Shown here: positions 8,697 through 17,331 of the stretch, one piece after another | How the letters are laid out: every line of letters begins with the position of its first letter | Numbering within the stretch: the first letter of the stretch is position 1 | Assembly (NCBI GenBank): GCA_963601575.1 | Contig: CAVCFO010000007.1 | Span: 11,971-75,970 of the forward strand | Direction of reading: 5' to 3' | Source: CAG-238 sp963601575 | Lineage (GTDB): Bacteria; Bacillota; Clostridia; Peptostreptococcales; Anaerovoracaceae | DNA length: 64,000 bases | Notes under the pieces: generated by a model | What the model was told of the DNA's origin: nothing | Database searches by the model: none | What the model saw: only the letters and a program-made list of their open reading frames with translations | Position numbers and translations under genes: made by a program

Positions 8697-10958
8697 ATGA
8701 ACTTAGAACACTTGAATTCTCAGCAGCAGGAGGCGGCTCGGCACATGGACGGCCCCTTGCTCATACTTGCAGGGGCAGGCAGCGGCAAAACCGCTACCAT
8801 GACCCACAGAATAGCATATCTAATAGAAAATGGCATAAGCCCATACGAAATTCTCGCGGTAACCTTCACCAACAAGGCGGCCGGGGAGATGCGAGAGCGC
8901 GTCGAAAAGCTGGTCGGAAACTGCCCGGGCATGTGGATTTTGACCTTCCATGCCATGAGCCTCAGAATCCTGCGGGAGCATGCAGGTCTTGCCGGCTACG
9001 AAAAAAATTTCGTAGTTTACGATACCGTAGACCAGAAGACCATCATAAAAAACATTATGAAGGAGCAAAATCTCGACGCGAAAATCTTTCCACAGGCCTA
9101 TCTTTCTACGGTCATAAGCAAACAAAAGGAAGCCAATATTTCGCCGGAGGAGTATCGGCAAATGAGCGACGGCGAGTTCAAGAACAAGGTTATATACAAC
9201 GTTTATAGCGCCTATCAGCGACAGCTTCGAAAGAACAATGCCATGGACTTTGACGACCTGCTCCTGAATGCCTATCACGTGCTAAAAAAGAGCCCGGAGG
9301 TTTTAGCAGGCTATCAGTCGCGTTTTCAATATATAATGGTAGACGAATATCAGGATACGAACCGCCTGCAGTACGAGATAATAAGCCTGCTTGCAAGCCG
9401 CCATAGGAACCTTTGCGTTGTCGGCGACGATGACCAGTGCATCTACCAGTGGCGAGGCGCGGACATACAGAATATTTTGGACTTCGAAAAGGATTTTCCG
9501 GATGCGAAGGTAATCAAGCTCGAGCAAAATTATCGCTCATACGGAAATATCCTAGCGGCGGCTCATTCTGTCATCAAGAACAACCGGGACAGAAAGAAGA
9601 AGAAACTCTGGACTTCAAAGGAGTCCGGAGACAAGATCGTATATAGACGTTGCGACAGCGATAAAGAAGAAGCCCGGTACATAGCCCAGGAAATCGACCT
9701 TTTGAAAGGCAGAAATCGCACCTATGATGACTTTGCGATACTCTACAGGACGAATGCCCAGTCAAGGCTCTTCGAGGATGCCTTGAAGAGGCGGCAAATC
9801 CCATATCAGATCCTCTCGGGCTTTAGCTTCTATGACCGCAAGGAAACCAAGGACATGATATGCTATATGCGCCTTGTCGTAAACCCGATGGATGACCTTG
9901 CCCTGAAGAGGATAATAAACGAGCCAAGACGTGGGGTCGGACCCACGACCCTCGCCAAAATCGAGGCGCTCTCGCGCGTGAGAGGCGAGTCGCTCTTCGA
10001 TACCCTGGCGGACGGCGAGATTTTGCACAGCCTTCCATCGAAAGCGATAGAACCGGTGCGGCAGATGATGGAGGTGCTCCTCCTCTGCAGACAGGAAAAG
10101 GAGAATCTCAGGGTTTCTGACATATATGACAATTTGCTGGTTCGCACCGGATATATGAAGGCTCTCGAAAACGAAAATACTCAGGAGGCGGAGAGCAGGA
10201 TAGAAAATCTCCTCGACTTCAAATCCTTCATATACGACTACGAAGAAGAAAAGGAAAAGGCGGGCGAGGCGGCAAGCCTCGAAGAATTTTTGGAAAAAGT
10301 TGCTACAAACAGCGACGCGGACAAATACGACGAAGCTGCAGGCAAGGTCACGCTGATGACCATGCATAGCGCAAAGGGCCTGGAATTTCCGGTCGTATTC
10401 CTGCCCGGCATGGAAGATGGGCTCTTCCCGGGGCATAGGGCGATGGACTCCGAGTCCGGAATGCAAGAAGAGCGAAGACTTTGCTATGTTGGTATGACCC
10501 GCGCAAAGGAAAAACTTTTCCTCACAAGCGCTGCCTACAGAGTCATGTACGGCCGGGGAGACTATACGCGCGAATCCACATTCCTGCGGGAGCTTGACAA
10601 GTCGCTTCTGGACGAAGCGGGCGACACGGTCTTCGCCCCTGGGCGCAGGACCCAAAACAGGCTCGGAGTCGACACCGGAAGCTATGACGGATTTGCGGCG
10701 GCGGCATATAAGCCTTTTGGGAATTCCTCCCGCGAAAAGAAATCTTCGTACGACCCGCTTAGATACGCAAGACAGTCGGTCAAGAAGACGGCACGAGGCT
10801 CATTCAGTGAGGAACTCCTGCCGGGAGACCGCGTCTCTCATGCGAAATTCGGCACCGGCATGGTGCTTGAAACAGATGACAAAACCGTGACGATTATCTT
10901 TGACGAGCATGGACGAAAGAAGATGGCAAAGGGCATCGCACCGCTGAAAAAACTATAG
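8697..10958 (+). CDS. pcrA: ATP-dependent DNA helicase PcrA/UvrD
   Basis: Superfamily 1A 3'-5' helicase of 753 residues acting in nucleotide excision repair, replication restart and recombination control. Motif I GAGSGKT is at 26-32; motif II is DEYQDTN and motif III GDDDQCIYQWRG; motif V/VI regions include MTMHSAKGLEFPVVFLPG and RRLCYVGMTRAKEKL. The C-terminal tail (about 690-753) has the KxGxG-type beta domain (GDRVSHAKFGTGMV) typical of Bacillota PcrA, which contacts RNA polymerase. AAGGAGAAAA precedes ATG 8697. It sits in a block with ligA, dnaX, recR and uvrBA. Confidence 0.96.
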   Translation: MNLEHLNSQQQEAARHMDGPLLILAGAGSGKTATMTHRIAYLIENGISPYEILAVTFTNKAAGEMRERVEKLVGNCPGMWILTFHAMSLRILREHAGLAGYEKNFVVYDTVDQKTIIKNIMKEQNLDAKIFPQAYLSTVISKQKEANISPEEYRQMSDGEFKNKVIYNVYSAYQRQLRKNNAMDFDDLLLNAYHVLKKSPEVLAGYQSRFQYIMVDEYQDTNRLQYEIISLLASRHRNLCVVGDDDQCIYQWRGADIQNILDFEKDFPDAKVIKLEQNYRSYGNILAAAHSVIKNNRDRKKKKLWTSKESGDKIVYRRCDSDKEEARYIAQEIDLLKGRNRTYDDFAILYRTNAQSRLFEDALKRRQIPYQILSGFSFYDRKETKDMICYMRLVVNPMDDLALKRIINEPRRGVGPTTLAKIEALSRVRGESLFDTLADGEILHSLPSKAIEPVRQMMEVLLLCRQEKENLRVSDIYDNLLVRTGYMKALENENTQEAESRIENLLDFKSFIYDYEEEKEKAGEAASLEEFLEKVATNSDADKYDEAAGKVTLMTMHSAKGLEFPVVFLPGMEDGLFPGHRAMDSESGMQEERRLCYVGMTRAKEKLFLTSAAYRVMYGRGDYTRESTFLRELDKSLLDEAGDTVFAPGRRTQNRLGVDTGSYDGFAAAAYKPFGNSSREKKSSYDPLRYARQSVKKTARGSFSEELLPGDRVSHAKFGTGMVLETDDKTVTIIFDEHGRKKMAKGIAPLKKL

Positions 10959-11018
10959 GAACATACCAGATACACCAAACATGCGAAACATACGAAATAA
11001 GGGAGACGTATAGGATAA

Positions 11019-12962
11019 ATGGAAAGAATGAAAGAACTCATTGACCTGCTTAACGAAGCGGCGAAGGCATATTATCAGGAAAGCAGAGAAATCATGTCAA
11101 ACTACGAGTACGACAGGCTCTACGATGAGCTGAGCGAGCTGGAAAAAAAGACCGGGATCACCCTTTCCACAAGCCCCACCATTCGCGTGGGCTACGAAGT
11201 TCTTTCCGAACTTCCCAAAGAAAAACACCCAAAGAAGATGCTTTCGCTGGATAAAACCAAAGACGTTTCACAGCTGGCCGCGTGGCTTGGCTCGCAAGAA
11301 GGCGTGCTCTCGTGGAAGCTCGATGGCCTTACGATAGTCTTGACCTACGAAGAAGGAAGGCTCACAAAGGCCGTAACCCGCGGCAATGGCGAGATCGGTG
11401 AGGTTATCACCGCAAATGCCAGGACCTTTGAAAATCTGCCCCTTGCGATAGATTTCAAAGGACAGCTCATCATCAGAGGCGAGGCGGTTATTTCCTACGC
11501 AGACTTTGAGAAGATAAACGAAGAGATCACCGATGAGGGGGCAAAATATAAAAACCCCAGGAACCTCTGCTCAGGCTCAGTGCGCCAGCTTAACAACGAA
11601 GTCACCGCAAGGAGACACGTGCGTTTCTTTGCCTTTGCGCTCGTATCGGCGGAAAATATAGAGTTTGCCACCCGAAGCGAGCAGTTTGACTGGCTTTCGG
11701 AACGTGGCTTTCAGGTGGTCGCGCATAGGAATGTTACGGCGGAAACGCTTCCCGATGCCGTCGCCGGCTTCGAAGAAAAGATAGCAGAAAACCCCATCCC
11801 ATCGGATGGCCTTGTGCTGAGCTATGACGATATAGAACACGGACGTGCCTTAGGGGAAACGGCAAAGTTTCCGAGAGACTCCATCGCATTCAAGTGGCAG
11901 GACGAAATCAAAGAAACCACCCTTAGCGAAATTGAGTGGAGTGCTTCGAGGACGGGGCTTATCAATCCGGTTGCCATCTTCGAGCCTGTGGAGCTTGAGG
12001 GAACCACGGTTAGCCGGGCTTCGGTGCATAATATCAGCGTCATGCGGGAGCTGGGGCTTGGGCTCGGTGACAGAATCACGGTCTACAAGGCGAATATGAT
12101 TATCCCTCAGATCGCCGAGGACCTGACCGGGTCAAGCAATATCCAAATCCCAAAGACCTGTCCGGTATGCGGCGAACACACCAAGATAAAGGCGGATAAC
12201 GGCGTGGAAACGCTGATATGTCCGAACCCGAGGTGCCTTGCAAAGCAGCTGAAAAGCTTCACTCATTTTGCATCCAGGGATGCGATGAATATCGAGGGGC
12301 TCTCGGAGATGACAATCGAAAAGCTCATCGCTGGCGGCCTCGTCAAGGAGCTTTCGGATCTCTTCCATGTCGAAAAATACAGAGAAGAAATCGCAGAGAT
12401 GGAAGGCTTTGGCGAAAAATCCTTCGAAAATCTCAAGAAATCCGTCGAAAAGGCCAGAAATACCGATCTTGCAAGGTTCCTATATAGCCTCGGAATCCCG
12501 AACATCGGCACGGCGAACGCTCGCCTGATCGCCCGGTTTTGCGAGAACAAATGGGAGAGGGCTGAGGCTTTGACAAAAGAAGAACTGCTTTCCATCGACG
12601 GAATAGGGGAAATCATGGCAGATGCCTTCCTTGCATTTTTTGCGGATGCGGGCAATAAAAAGATCATAAGCGACCTTTTGGCTGAGGTTCACCTTGACGA
12701 GAGCTTCGAGGCGGCGGGAACGGCGCTTGCGGGAAGAACCTTTGTAATCACAGGAACGCTTTCGCATTACGAAAATCGCCAGGCTCTGAAGGCAGAGATA
12801 GAAAGGGCCGGAGGCAAGGTAGCAGGCTCTGTCAGCGCGAAGACCTCGTACCTTATAAACAACGACATCAATTCCACCTCAGGAAAAAATAAAAAAGCAC
12901 GGGAACTTGGAATTGAAATAATCGACGAAAATACGATCAGGGACTGGCTGTCAAGCTATTGA
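11019..12962 (+). CDS. ligA: NAD-dependent DNA ligase
   Basis: Joins nicks in duplex DNA during replication and repair using NAD. 647 residues: N-terminal Ia-like region, adenylation domain with the catalytic lysine in WKLDG (K100), OB fold, four-cysteine zinc finger (CPVC...C...C around residues 383-408), helix-hairpin-helix repeats and a C-terminal BRCT domain (about 570-647). Slightly shorter than the usual ~670 residues, but all domains are visible. It follows pcrA after 60 bases. Its stop codon overlaps the -35 of the SRP RNA promoter. Confidence 0.96.
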   Translation: MERMKELIDLLNEAAKAYYQESREIMSNYEYDRLYDELSELEKKTGITLSTSPTIRVGYEVLSELPKEKHPKKMLSLDKTKDVSQLAAWLGSQEGVLSWKLDGLTIVLTYEEGRLTKAVTRGNGEIGEVITANARTFENLPLAIDFKGQLIIRGEAVISYADFEKINEEITDEGAKYKNPRNLCSGSVRQLNNEVTARRHVRFFAFALVSAENIEFATRSEQFDWLSERGFQVVAHRNVTAETLPDAVAGFEEKIAENPIPSDGLVLSYDDIEHGRALGETAKFPRDSIAFKWQDEIKETTLSEIEWSASRTGLINPVAIFEPVELEGTTVSRASVHNISVMRELGLGLGDRITVYKANMIIPQIAEDLTGSSNIQIPKTCPVCGEHTKIKADNGVETLICPNPRCLAKQLKSFTHFASRDAMNIEGLSEMTIEKLIAGGLVKELSDLFHVEKYREEIAEMEGFGEKSFENLKKSVEKARNTDLARFLYSLGIPNIGTANARLIARFCENKWERAEALTKEELLSIDGIGEIMADAFLAFFADAGNKKIISDLLAEVHLDESFEAAGTALAGRTFVITGTLSHYENRQALKAEIERAGGKVAGSVSAKTSYLINNDINSTSGKNKKARELGIEIIDENTIRDWLSSY

Positions 12963-12987
12963 CCCGCGTAGCATTTTGTGCTACAAT
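12959..12987 (+). promoter_or_regulatory. Promoter of the SRP RNA gene
   Basis: TTGACC at 12959-12964 and TACAAT at 12982-12987 with a 17-base spacer. Predicted start is about 12994, just ahead of the RNA's closing helix. The -35 overlaps the ligA stop codon. Confidence 0.75.
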
Positions 12988-13000
12988 AATCAAAGATTGA

Positions 13001-13161
13001 ATTGCCTTTAGAGAGCTTCGCCCGGCATGGTTTGGGTCCTGCGCAATGGGATGCCGTGAACCTTGTCAGGTCCGGAAGGAAGCAGCAATAAGCGGAAGTT
13101 CTTATGTGCCGCAGATTAGCCTTCTCCAACGCCTAGCGCGGCTCTTTAAGGGCAATTTTTT
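13001..13161 (+). ncRNA. ffs: Signal recognition particle RNA (4.5S/SRP RNA)
   Basis: RNA scaffold of SRP that binds Ffh and targets nascent membrane proteins. The universally conserved domain IV apex, TCAGGTCCGGAAGGAAGCAG, lies at about 13066-13085. The outer helix pairs 13001-13016 (ATTGCC...GAGAGC) with 13141-13156 (GCTCTT...GGCAAT), and a T-run follows, so the 3' arm doubles as a terminator. About 160 nt, between the small 4.5S and the large Bacillus type; an Alu domain is not evident. Location directly before dnaX is the common Bacillota order. Exact ends are inferred from the helix. Confidence 0.92.
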
Positions 13162-13179
13162 CGATAATGGGAGGAAATT

Positions 13180-14838
13180 ATGTATACTGCGCTTTACAGA
13201 GCCGAAAGACCCGAGGTCTTTGGCGAAATCCTGGGTCAGGAACATATCGTAAAAATTCTAAGGCATCAGCTCGCCACGGATGCGGTAGGACATGCCTATC
13301 TTTTCTGCGGAACGCGCGGAACGGGTAAGACCACCACAGCGCGAATACTGGCAAAGGGCGTAAACTGTCTGGAACCGGATCCCGCAGGGCGGCCCTGCGG
13401 AGAATGCGCAAATTGCAGAGCCATCAGCCAGGGGAATTTTATGGATGTAATCGAAATCGACGCCGCTTCTAATAACGGTGTTGATAATATTCGCGAGCTC
13501 AGAGAAAGCGTGAAATATCCACCGGTAATGGGCCGCAGAAAGGTATATATAATCGACGAGGTTCACATGCTTTCTCCGGGAGCCTTCAACGCGCTCCTAA
13601 AAACCCTCGAGGAACCGCCGGAGAACGTAATGTTTATTCTGGCAACCACGGAGCCGCAAAAGCTCCCGCAGACGATACTCTCGCGCTGCCTCAAATTCGA
13701 CTTTAGGCGAGTGCCGCTCGACCTCATAATGGGCGGGATGAAGAGGATATGCGAAGAAAAGGATGTCGAGATTTCACAGAGCGCACTAAGGCTTCTTGCT
13801 AACTGTGCCGACGGCTCGGTTAGAGATGGACTCAGCATACTGGACCAGGTCCTGGCCTCCGGAAACAAAGAAATTTCGAGGGAGGATGTACTCGAATATA
13901 TCGGAACAGCAGGAGAAGAATTTTTCGCTGAGCTTACGGAGGCTGTGTCTTTGAGAGATGTCTCGACGGGACTGAGGCTGCTGGGCGAGGCACTTGCGGA
14001 CGGCAAGGATGTACGCATTCTGATGCGAGACTGGGTAGGATATTACCGAAACCTGATGATAGCCAAGTTCGTAAAGAATCCCGAAGACCTTTTGAATATG
14101 TCCGCCGAAAACATTCAGCATATAAAAGACCAGAGCGACCATATTTCGATGGACGAGATAAATAACGCAATTTTGAAGCTCTCCAAGGCAATAAACGAGG
14201 CCAGATGGTCGACCCAGCCGAGAATTTTGCTCGAGCTTGCACTTGTGAACATAGCAGAAGGAATCAGCGATGAATCTTCGCCTAGACGCGAAGCAAGGCC
14301 TGCGCGGGCGGTAGCCGCACGGCAAGTCCTTTCGCAACCTGAGATATCGCAGCAGGCAAATTCGCAGCAGGAAGCGACGCGGCGAGAAATTCCCCGTCGG
14401 GAAATAGCTAAAGCAGGCCAAGTACCCAAGCAGAAGCAAAGCACGCAGGAAGAGCAGATAGCCCGCAAGTCGAGCAGAGAAAATGACATGCTTTGGCACC
14501 GTGTCTTCGAGGAAGGTGAGGACGAAGCCGGCAGTTTCAACATAATACGCGCAGGCACGAGCCTTGCGTATCTCGGAGAAAAAACCTTCACCGTGGTCGC
14601 AAAGACGGACTTTGCAAAGAAATTTACCGAAGGCCGGCGAGAATTGATCGAAAAAATCATGCAGGATAAGCTGGGCAGGCATATGCAAATGGTCTGCTGC
14701 CTCGAATCGGAGCTCGAAAAGGAAGGACTTATCGCAAGCGGAGCGTCGAAAGAGGCAAACAAAGACGAAAGAATCGAAAATGAAAAGCTTGCAAAAGAAG
14801 CAAGCCGGATTCTCGGAATAGAAATAGAAATTGATTAA
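13180..14838 (+). CDS. dnaX: DNA polymerase III subunits gamma/tau
   Basis: Clamp-loader ATPase of the replisome, 552 residues. Walker A GTRGTGKT is at 44-51, followed by the zinc module with four cysteines (C64, C73, C76, C79 region), IDEVHMLS Walker B and the LSRCLKFDF sensor segment. Domain III continues to about 355; a Gln/Arg/Ser-rich linker (about 365-430) leads to a short C-terminal tau-like region. GGGAGGAAATT precedes ATG 13180, 18 bases after the SRP RNA terminator. No clear frameshift signal for a separate gamma product was recognised. Confidence 0.95.
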   Translation: MYTALYRAERPEVFGEILGQEHIVKILRHQLATDAVGHAYLFCGTRGTGKTTTARILAKGVNCLEPDPAGRPCGECANCRAISQGNFMDVIEIDAASNNGVDNIRELRESVKYPPVMGRRKVYIIDEVHMLSPGAFNALLKTLEEPPENVMFILATTEPQKLPQTILSRCLKFDFRRVPLDLIMGGMKRICEEKDVEISQSALRLLANCADGSVRDGLSILDQVLASGNKEISREDVLEYIGTAGEEFFAELTEAVSLRDVSTGLRLLGEALADGKDVRILMRDWVGYYRNLMIAKFVKNPEDLLNMSAENIQHIKDQSDHISMDEINNAILKLSKAINEARWSTQPRILLELALVNIAEGISDESSPRREARPARAVAARQVLSQPEISQQANSQQEATRREIPRREIAKAGQVPKQKQSTQEEQIARKSSRENDMLWHRVFEEGEDEAGSFNIIRAGTSLAYLGEKTFTVVAKTDFAKKFTEGRRELIEKIMQDKLGRHMQMVCCLESELEKEGLIASGASKEANKDERIENEKLAKEASRILGIEIEID

Positions 14839-14855
14839 AATAGAAATTGATTAAA
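14825..14855 (+). repeat. Short tandem duplication at the dnaX end
   Basis: The 15-16 base unit TAGAAATTGATTAAA occurs twice in tandem, the first copy containing the last codons and stop of dnaX, the second lying just before the YbaB ribosome binding site. It looks like a small local duplication. Confidence 0.7.
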
Positions 14856-14866
14856 TGGAGGACAAA

Positions 14867-15235
14867 ATGGGAAAAGGAATGAGAGCAGGAAAGAAGCCGT
14901 CAAAACAGGGAATGGGCGGCATGGGCGGAGGAGGAATGCAAAAGCAGCTCCAGCAGATGCAGCAGATGCAAAGACAGATGGAAGCCCTGCAGGCAGAAAT
15001 AGAAGAAAAGGAAGTTACTACAACCGCAGGAGGCGGCGCTGTAACGGCCGTTGTAAATGGCAAGAAGGAGATCGCAAAGCTTAAGATTAAGCCTGAGGTC
15101 ATCGACCCCGATGATGCCGAGATGCTGCAGGATCTTATCATCGTTGCGGTGAACGAGGGCCTCCGCCAGATCGACGAAATCTCAAATACAGAAATGGGAA
15201 AGCTCACCGGAGGCCTGGGGATTCCGGGACTATAG
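14867..15235 (+). CDS. YbaB/EbfC family nucleoid-associated protein
   Basis: Small dimeric DNA-binding protein of about 122 residues found between dnaX and recR in most bacteria. A Gly/Met-rich N-terminus (about 1-25) precedes a Gln/Met-rich helix and the family core (VTTTAGGGAVTAVVNG, then LKIKPEVIDPDDAEMLQDLI and AVNEGL). ATG 14867 is chosen over 14855 because TGGAGG at 14856-14861 is then correctly spaced. The Gly/Met tail at the N-terminus is longer than in the E. coli protein. Confidence 0.93.
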   Translation: MGKGMRAGKKPSKQGMGGMGGGGMQKQLQQMQQMQRQMEALQAEIEEKEVTTTAGGGAVTAVVNGKKEIAKLKIKPEVIDPDDAEMLQDLIIVAVNEGLRQIDEISNTEMGKLTGGLGIPGL

Positions 15236-15271
15236 GGCATAGCAGAGAAATTTTGCCAAACGGAGATAAAA

Positions 15272-15871
15272 ATGAGACAATATCCAAAACCCCTGGCCGG
15301 GCTCATAAATGAGATGTCAAAGCTCCCCGGGATAGGGAGCAAGACCGCGCAGAGACTGGCTTTTTATATCCTTTCCTTAGAGGATAAGGAGGCGTGGCAG
15401 CTTGCGGATGCCATTCTTACGGCCAAAAGAGAAATGAAATATTGCTCGGTTTGCGGAAACCTGACAGATCAGGATCCGTGCGCGATATGCAGCGATCCGA
15501 GCAGAAATAGCGAAGAGATATGCGTCGTGGAAAGTCCGAAGGACGTTATGGCGATGGAAAGGATTCGCGAATATAACGGGCTTTATCATGTTCTTCATGG
15601 CGTGATTTCACCTATGGAGGGGATTGGCCCCGAGGACATCAACCTGATGCCGCTTCTAAAGCGGCTCCAGGCAAACGATGTGAAGGAGCTTATCATTGCA
15701 ACGAACCCGAACATCGAGGGAGAGGCGACCGCAATGTATCTTGCAAGGCTCATAAAGCCAAGCGGGATCAAGGTAAGCCGCATCGCCCACGGAATCCCGG
15801 TAGGCGGCGACCTCGAGTATGCGGATGAGGTTACCCTGCTCAAGGCTATGGAGGGCAGGAGAGAGCTTTAG
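15272..15871 (+). CDS. recR: Recombination protein RecR
   Basis: 199 residues, normal for RecR, which works with RecF and RecO to load RecA at gaps. Helix-hairpin-helix at the N-terminus (LPGIGSKTAQRLA), a four-cysteine zinc motif (CSVC...CAIC), and a Toprim domain (ICVVESPKDVMAMER, NPNIEGEATAMYLARL). Follows ybaB by 36 bases, the standard dnaX-ybaB-recR operon. Confidence 0.97.
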   Translation: MRQYPKPLAGLINEMSKLPGIGSKTAQRLAFYILSLEDKEAWQLADAILTAKREMKYCSVCGNLTDQDPCAICSDPSRNSEEICVVESPKDVMAMERIREYNGLYHVLHGVISPMEGIGPEDINLMPLLKRLQANDVKELIIATNPNIEGEATAMYLARLIKPSGIKVSRIAHGIPVGGDLEYADEVTLLKAMEGRREL

Positions 15872-15919
15872 ATATTTAGAACTTTAGAAAGACAAGACCA
15901 TTGCCACAAAGGAGACAGC

Positions 15920-16405
15920 ATGGCTATAGAAAAGGTAAGAGAATATTTCAAACAATTCGGAATCGAAGATAAAATCATGGAATTTGATGTTTCCAGCGCA
16001 ACGGTGGAGCTGGCGGCGCAGGCCGTAGGAGTCGAGGGCGCGAGAATTTGCAAGACCATATCCTTCAAGGACGAGGCCGATGGCTGCATCCTGGTTCAAA
16101 CCGCAGGAGATACCAAAATAGATAACAGGAAGTTTAAGGACACATTCGGCATCAAGGCAAAGATGCTTTCGCCTGCGGAAGTACTGGAATACACGGGGCA
16201 TGCCGTCGGCGGAGTTTGCGCCTTCGGAATCGAGAATCCAAAGGTAAGGATATATTGCGACGAATCGCTGAAGCGCTTCGATACGGTTTTTCCGGCCTGC
16301 GGAAGCTCAAACAGCGCTATCAAATTTAATCTTGACGAGCTTTTCCGCTATTCGAAGGCGGAAGGCTGGATTGATGTATGCAAAATCCCGCAGCCTGAGG
16401 CATAG
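15920..16405 (+). CDS. YbaK/EbsC-family aminoacyl-tRNA deacylase
   Basis: 161 residues with the YbaK/ProX editing fold, which hydrolyses mischarged tRNAs such as Cys-tRNA(Pro). Family features visible: a central lysine segment (CKTISFKD), the GDTKIDNRKF stretch, and HAVGGVCAFGIENP near residue 95. Specificity cannot be read from the sequence. Forty-nine bases after recR; AAAGGAGACAGC precedes the ATG. The gene ends within a terminator hairpin. Confidence 0.88.
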   Translation: MAIEKVREYFKQFGIEDKIMEFDVSSATVELAAQAVGVEGARICKTISFKDEADGCILVQTAGDTKIDNRKFKDTFGIKAKMLSPAEVLEYTGHAVGGVCAFGIENPKVRIYCDESLKRFDTVFPACGSSNSAIKFNLDELFRYSKAEGWIDVCKIPQPEA

Positions 16406-16427
16406 CGCCCTGCGGGGGATTTTTTTG
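16387..16427 (+). terminator. Intrinsic terminator overlapping the end of the YbaK-like gene
   Basis: CCCGCAG (16387-16393) pairs with CTGCGGG (16410-16416), followed by a run of seven T at 16420-16426. Confidence 0.75.
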
Positions 16428-16443
16428 AAAGGACAGATGCAAA

Positions 16444-17316
16444 ATGACTCTTGATAAGAAGAAAAAAATAAAGAGCGAATTGATAATGTTTGTGAGCCTG
16501 ACGGCTTCTTCGGCGCTGGTTGCATTTAACCTGAAGAGCTTCGTGCAGACGGGCGGGCTGTTCCCGGGCGGATTCAGCGGACTGACGCTCCTATGTCAGC
16601 AGATTTTGAGCAATTTCTTCAATATAAATGTCCCATATTCTGCGATTTATATGCCGCTAAATCTGATTCCTGCATATATCGGATTCAAGTATATAGGCAA
16701 GAAATTTACGATCTATTCGTTCTACCTGGTATTTCTGTCCAGCCTTTTGACGGATGTTTTTCCGTCGATTACGATCACATATGACATTTTGCTCATTGCG
16801 GTTTTCGGCGGGCTCATCCAGGGAGCGGCGATCAGCATCGCACTCATAAGCGGTGCGAGCGGCGGCGGCACGGACTTCATCGCCATATATTATTCCGAAA
16901 AAAAGGGCATAGATGTTTGGAATTATGTCCTGCTGGGCAATGTAATAATCCTTACGACCGCAGGAATCCTCTTCGGATTTGACAGGGCACTGTATTCGAT
17001 AATTTTCCAGTTCACATTCACGCAGGTGGTTTCTGTTATGTTCAAGCGCTACCAAAAGGATACGCTTTTCATCATCACCGACCAGCCGACGGCGATATAT
17101 GGCAAAATCAGCGAGCTCACGCACCACGATGCGACACTTATCGAGGGCCGGGGCTGCTACGAAGGCGCAGAACGTCATATCCTCTACTCCGTAGTGGGCA
17201 GAGAACAGGTTGACAAGGTCATCAGCGCCATCAAAGAGATCGACCCGCATGCCTTCATCAATGTTATAAATACGGAGCAGATAAACGGAAAGTTCTATCG
17301 TCCTCCGACAAAGTAA
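16444..17316 (+). CDS. YitT family membrane protein (DUF2179)
   Basis: 290 residues. Five to six hydrophobic helices up to about residue 195 (with GGLFPGGFSGLTLL and ISGASGGGTDFIAIYYSEKKG), then a soluble DUF2179 domain (about 215-285) with the ALIEGRGCYEG-type sequence near residue 232. The family is widespread in Bacillota and of unknown transport or regulatory role. A short ribosome site (GAAAGGACAG) lies upstream. Sixteen bases separate it from uvrB. Confidence 0.88.
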   Translation: MTLDKKKKIKSELIMFVSLTASSALVAFNLKSFVQTGGLFPGGFSGLTLLCQQILSNFFNINVPYSAIYMPLNLIPAYIGFKYIGKKFTIYSFYLVFLSSLLTDVFPSITITYDILLIAVFGGLIQGAAISIALISGASGGGTDFIAIYYSEKKGIDVWNYVLLGNVIILTTAGILFGFDRALYSIIFQFTFTQVVSVMFKRYQKDTLFIITDQPTAIYGKISELTHHDATLIEGRGCYEGAERHILYSVVGREQVDKVISAIKEIDPHAFINVINTEQINGKFYRPPTK

Positions 17317-17331
17317 GCAAGGAAAAAAGAA

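Noticed and set aside
8672..9208. Plus-strand frame overlapping the start of pcrA
   Set aside because: Out of frame with a clear PcrA helicase and rich in shadow-like basic residues.
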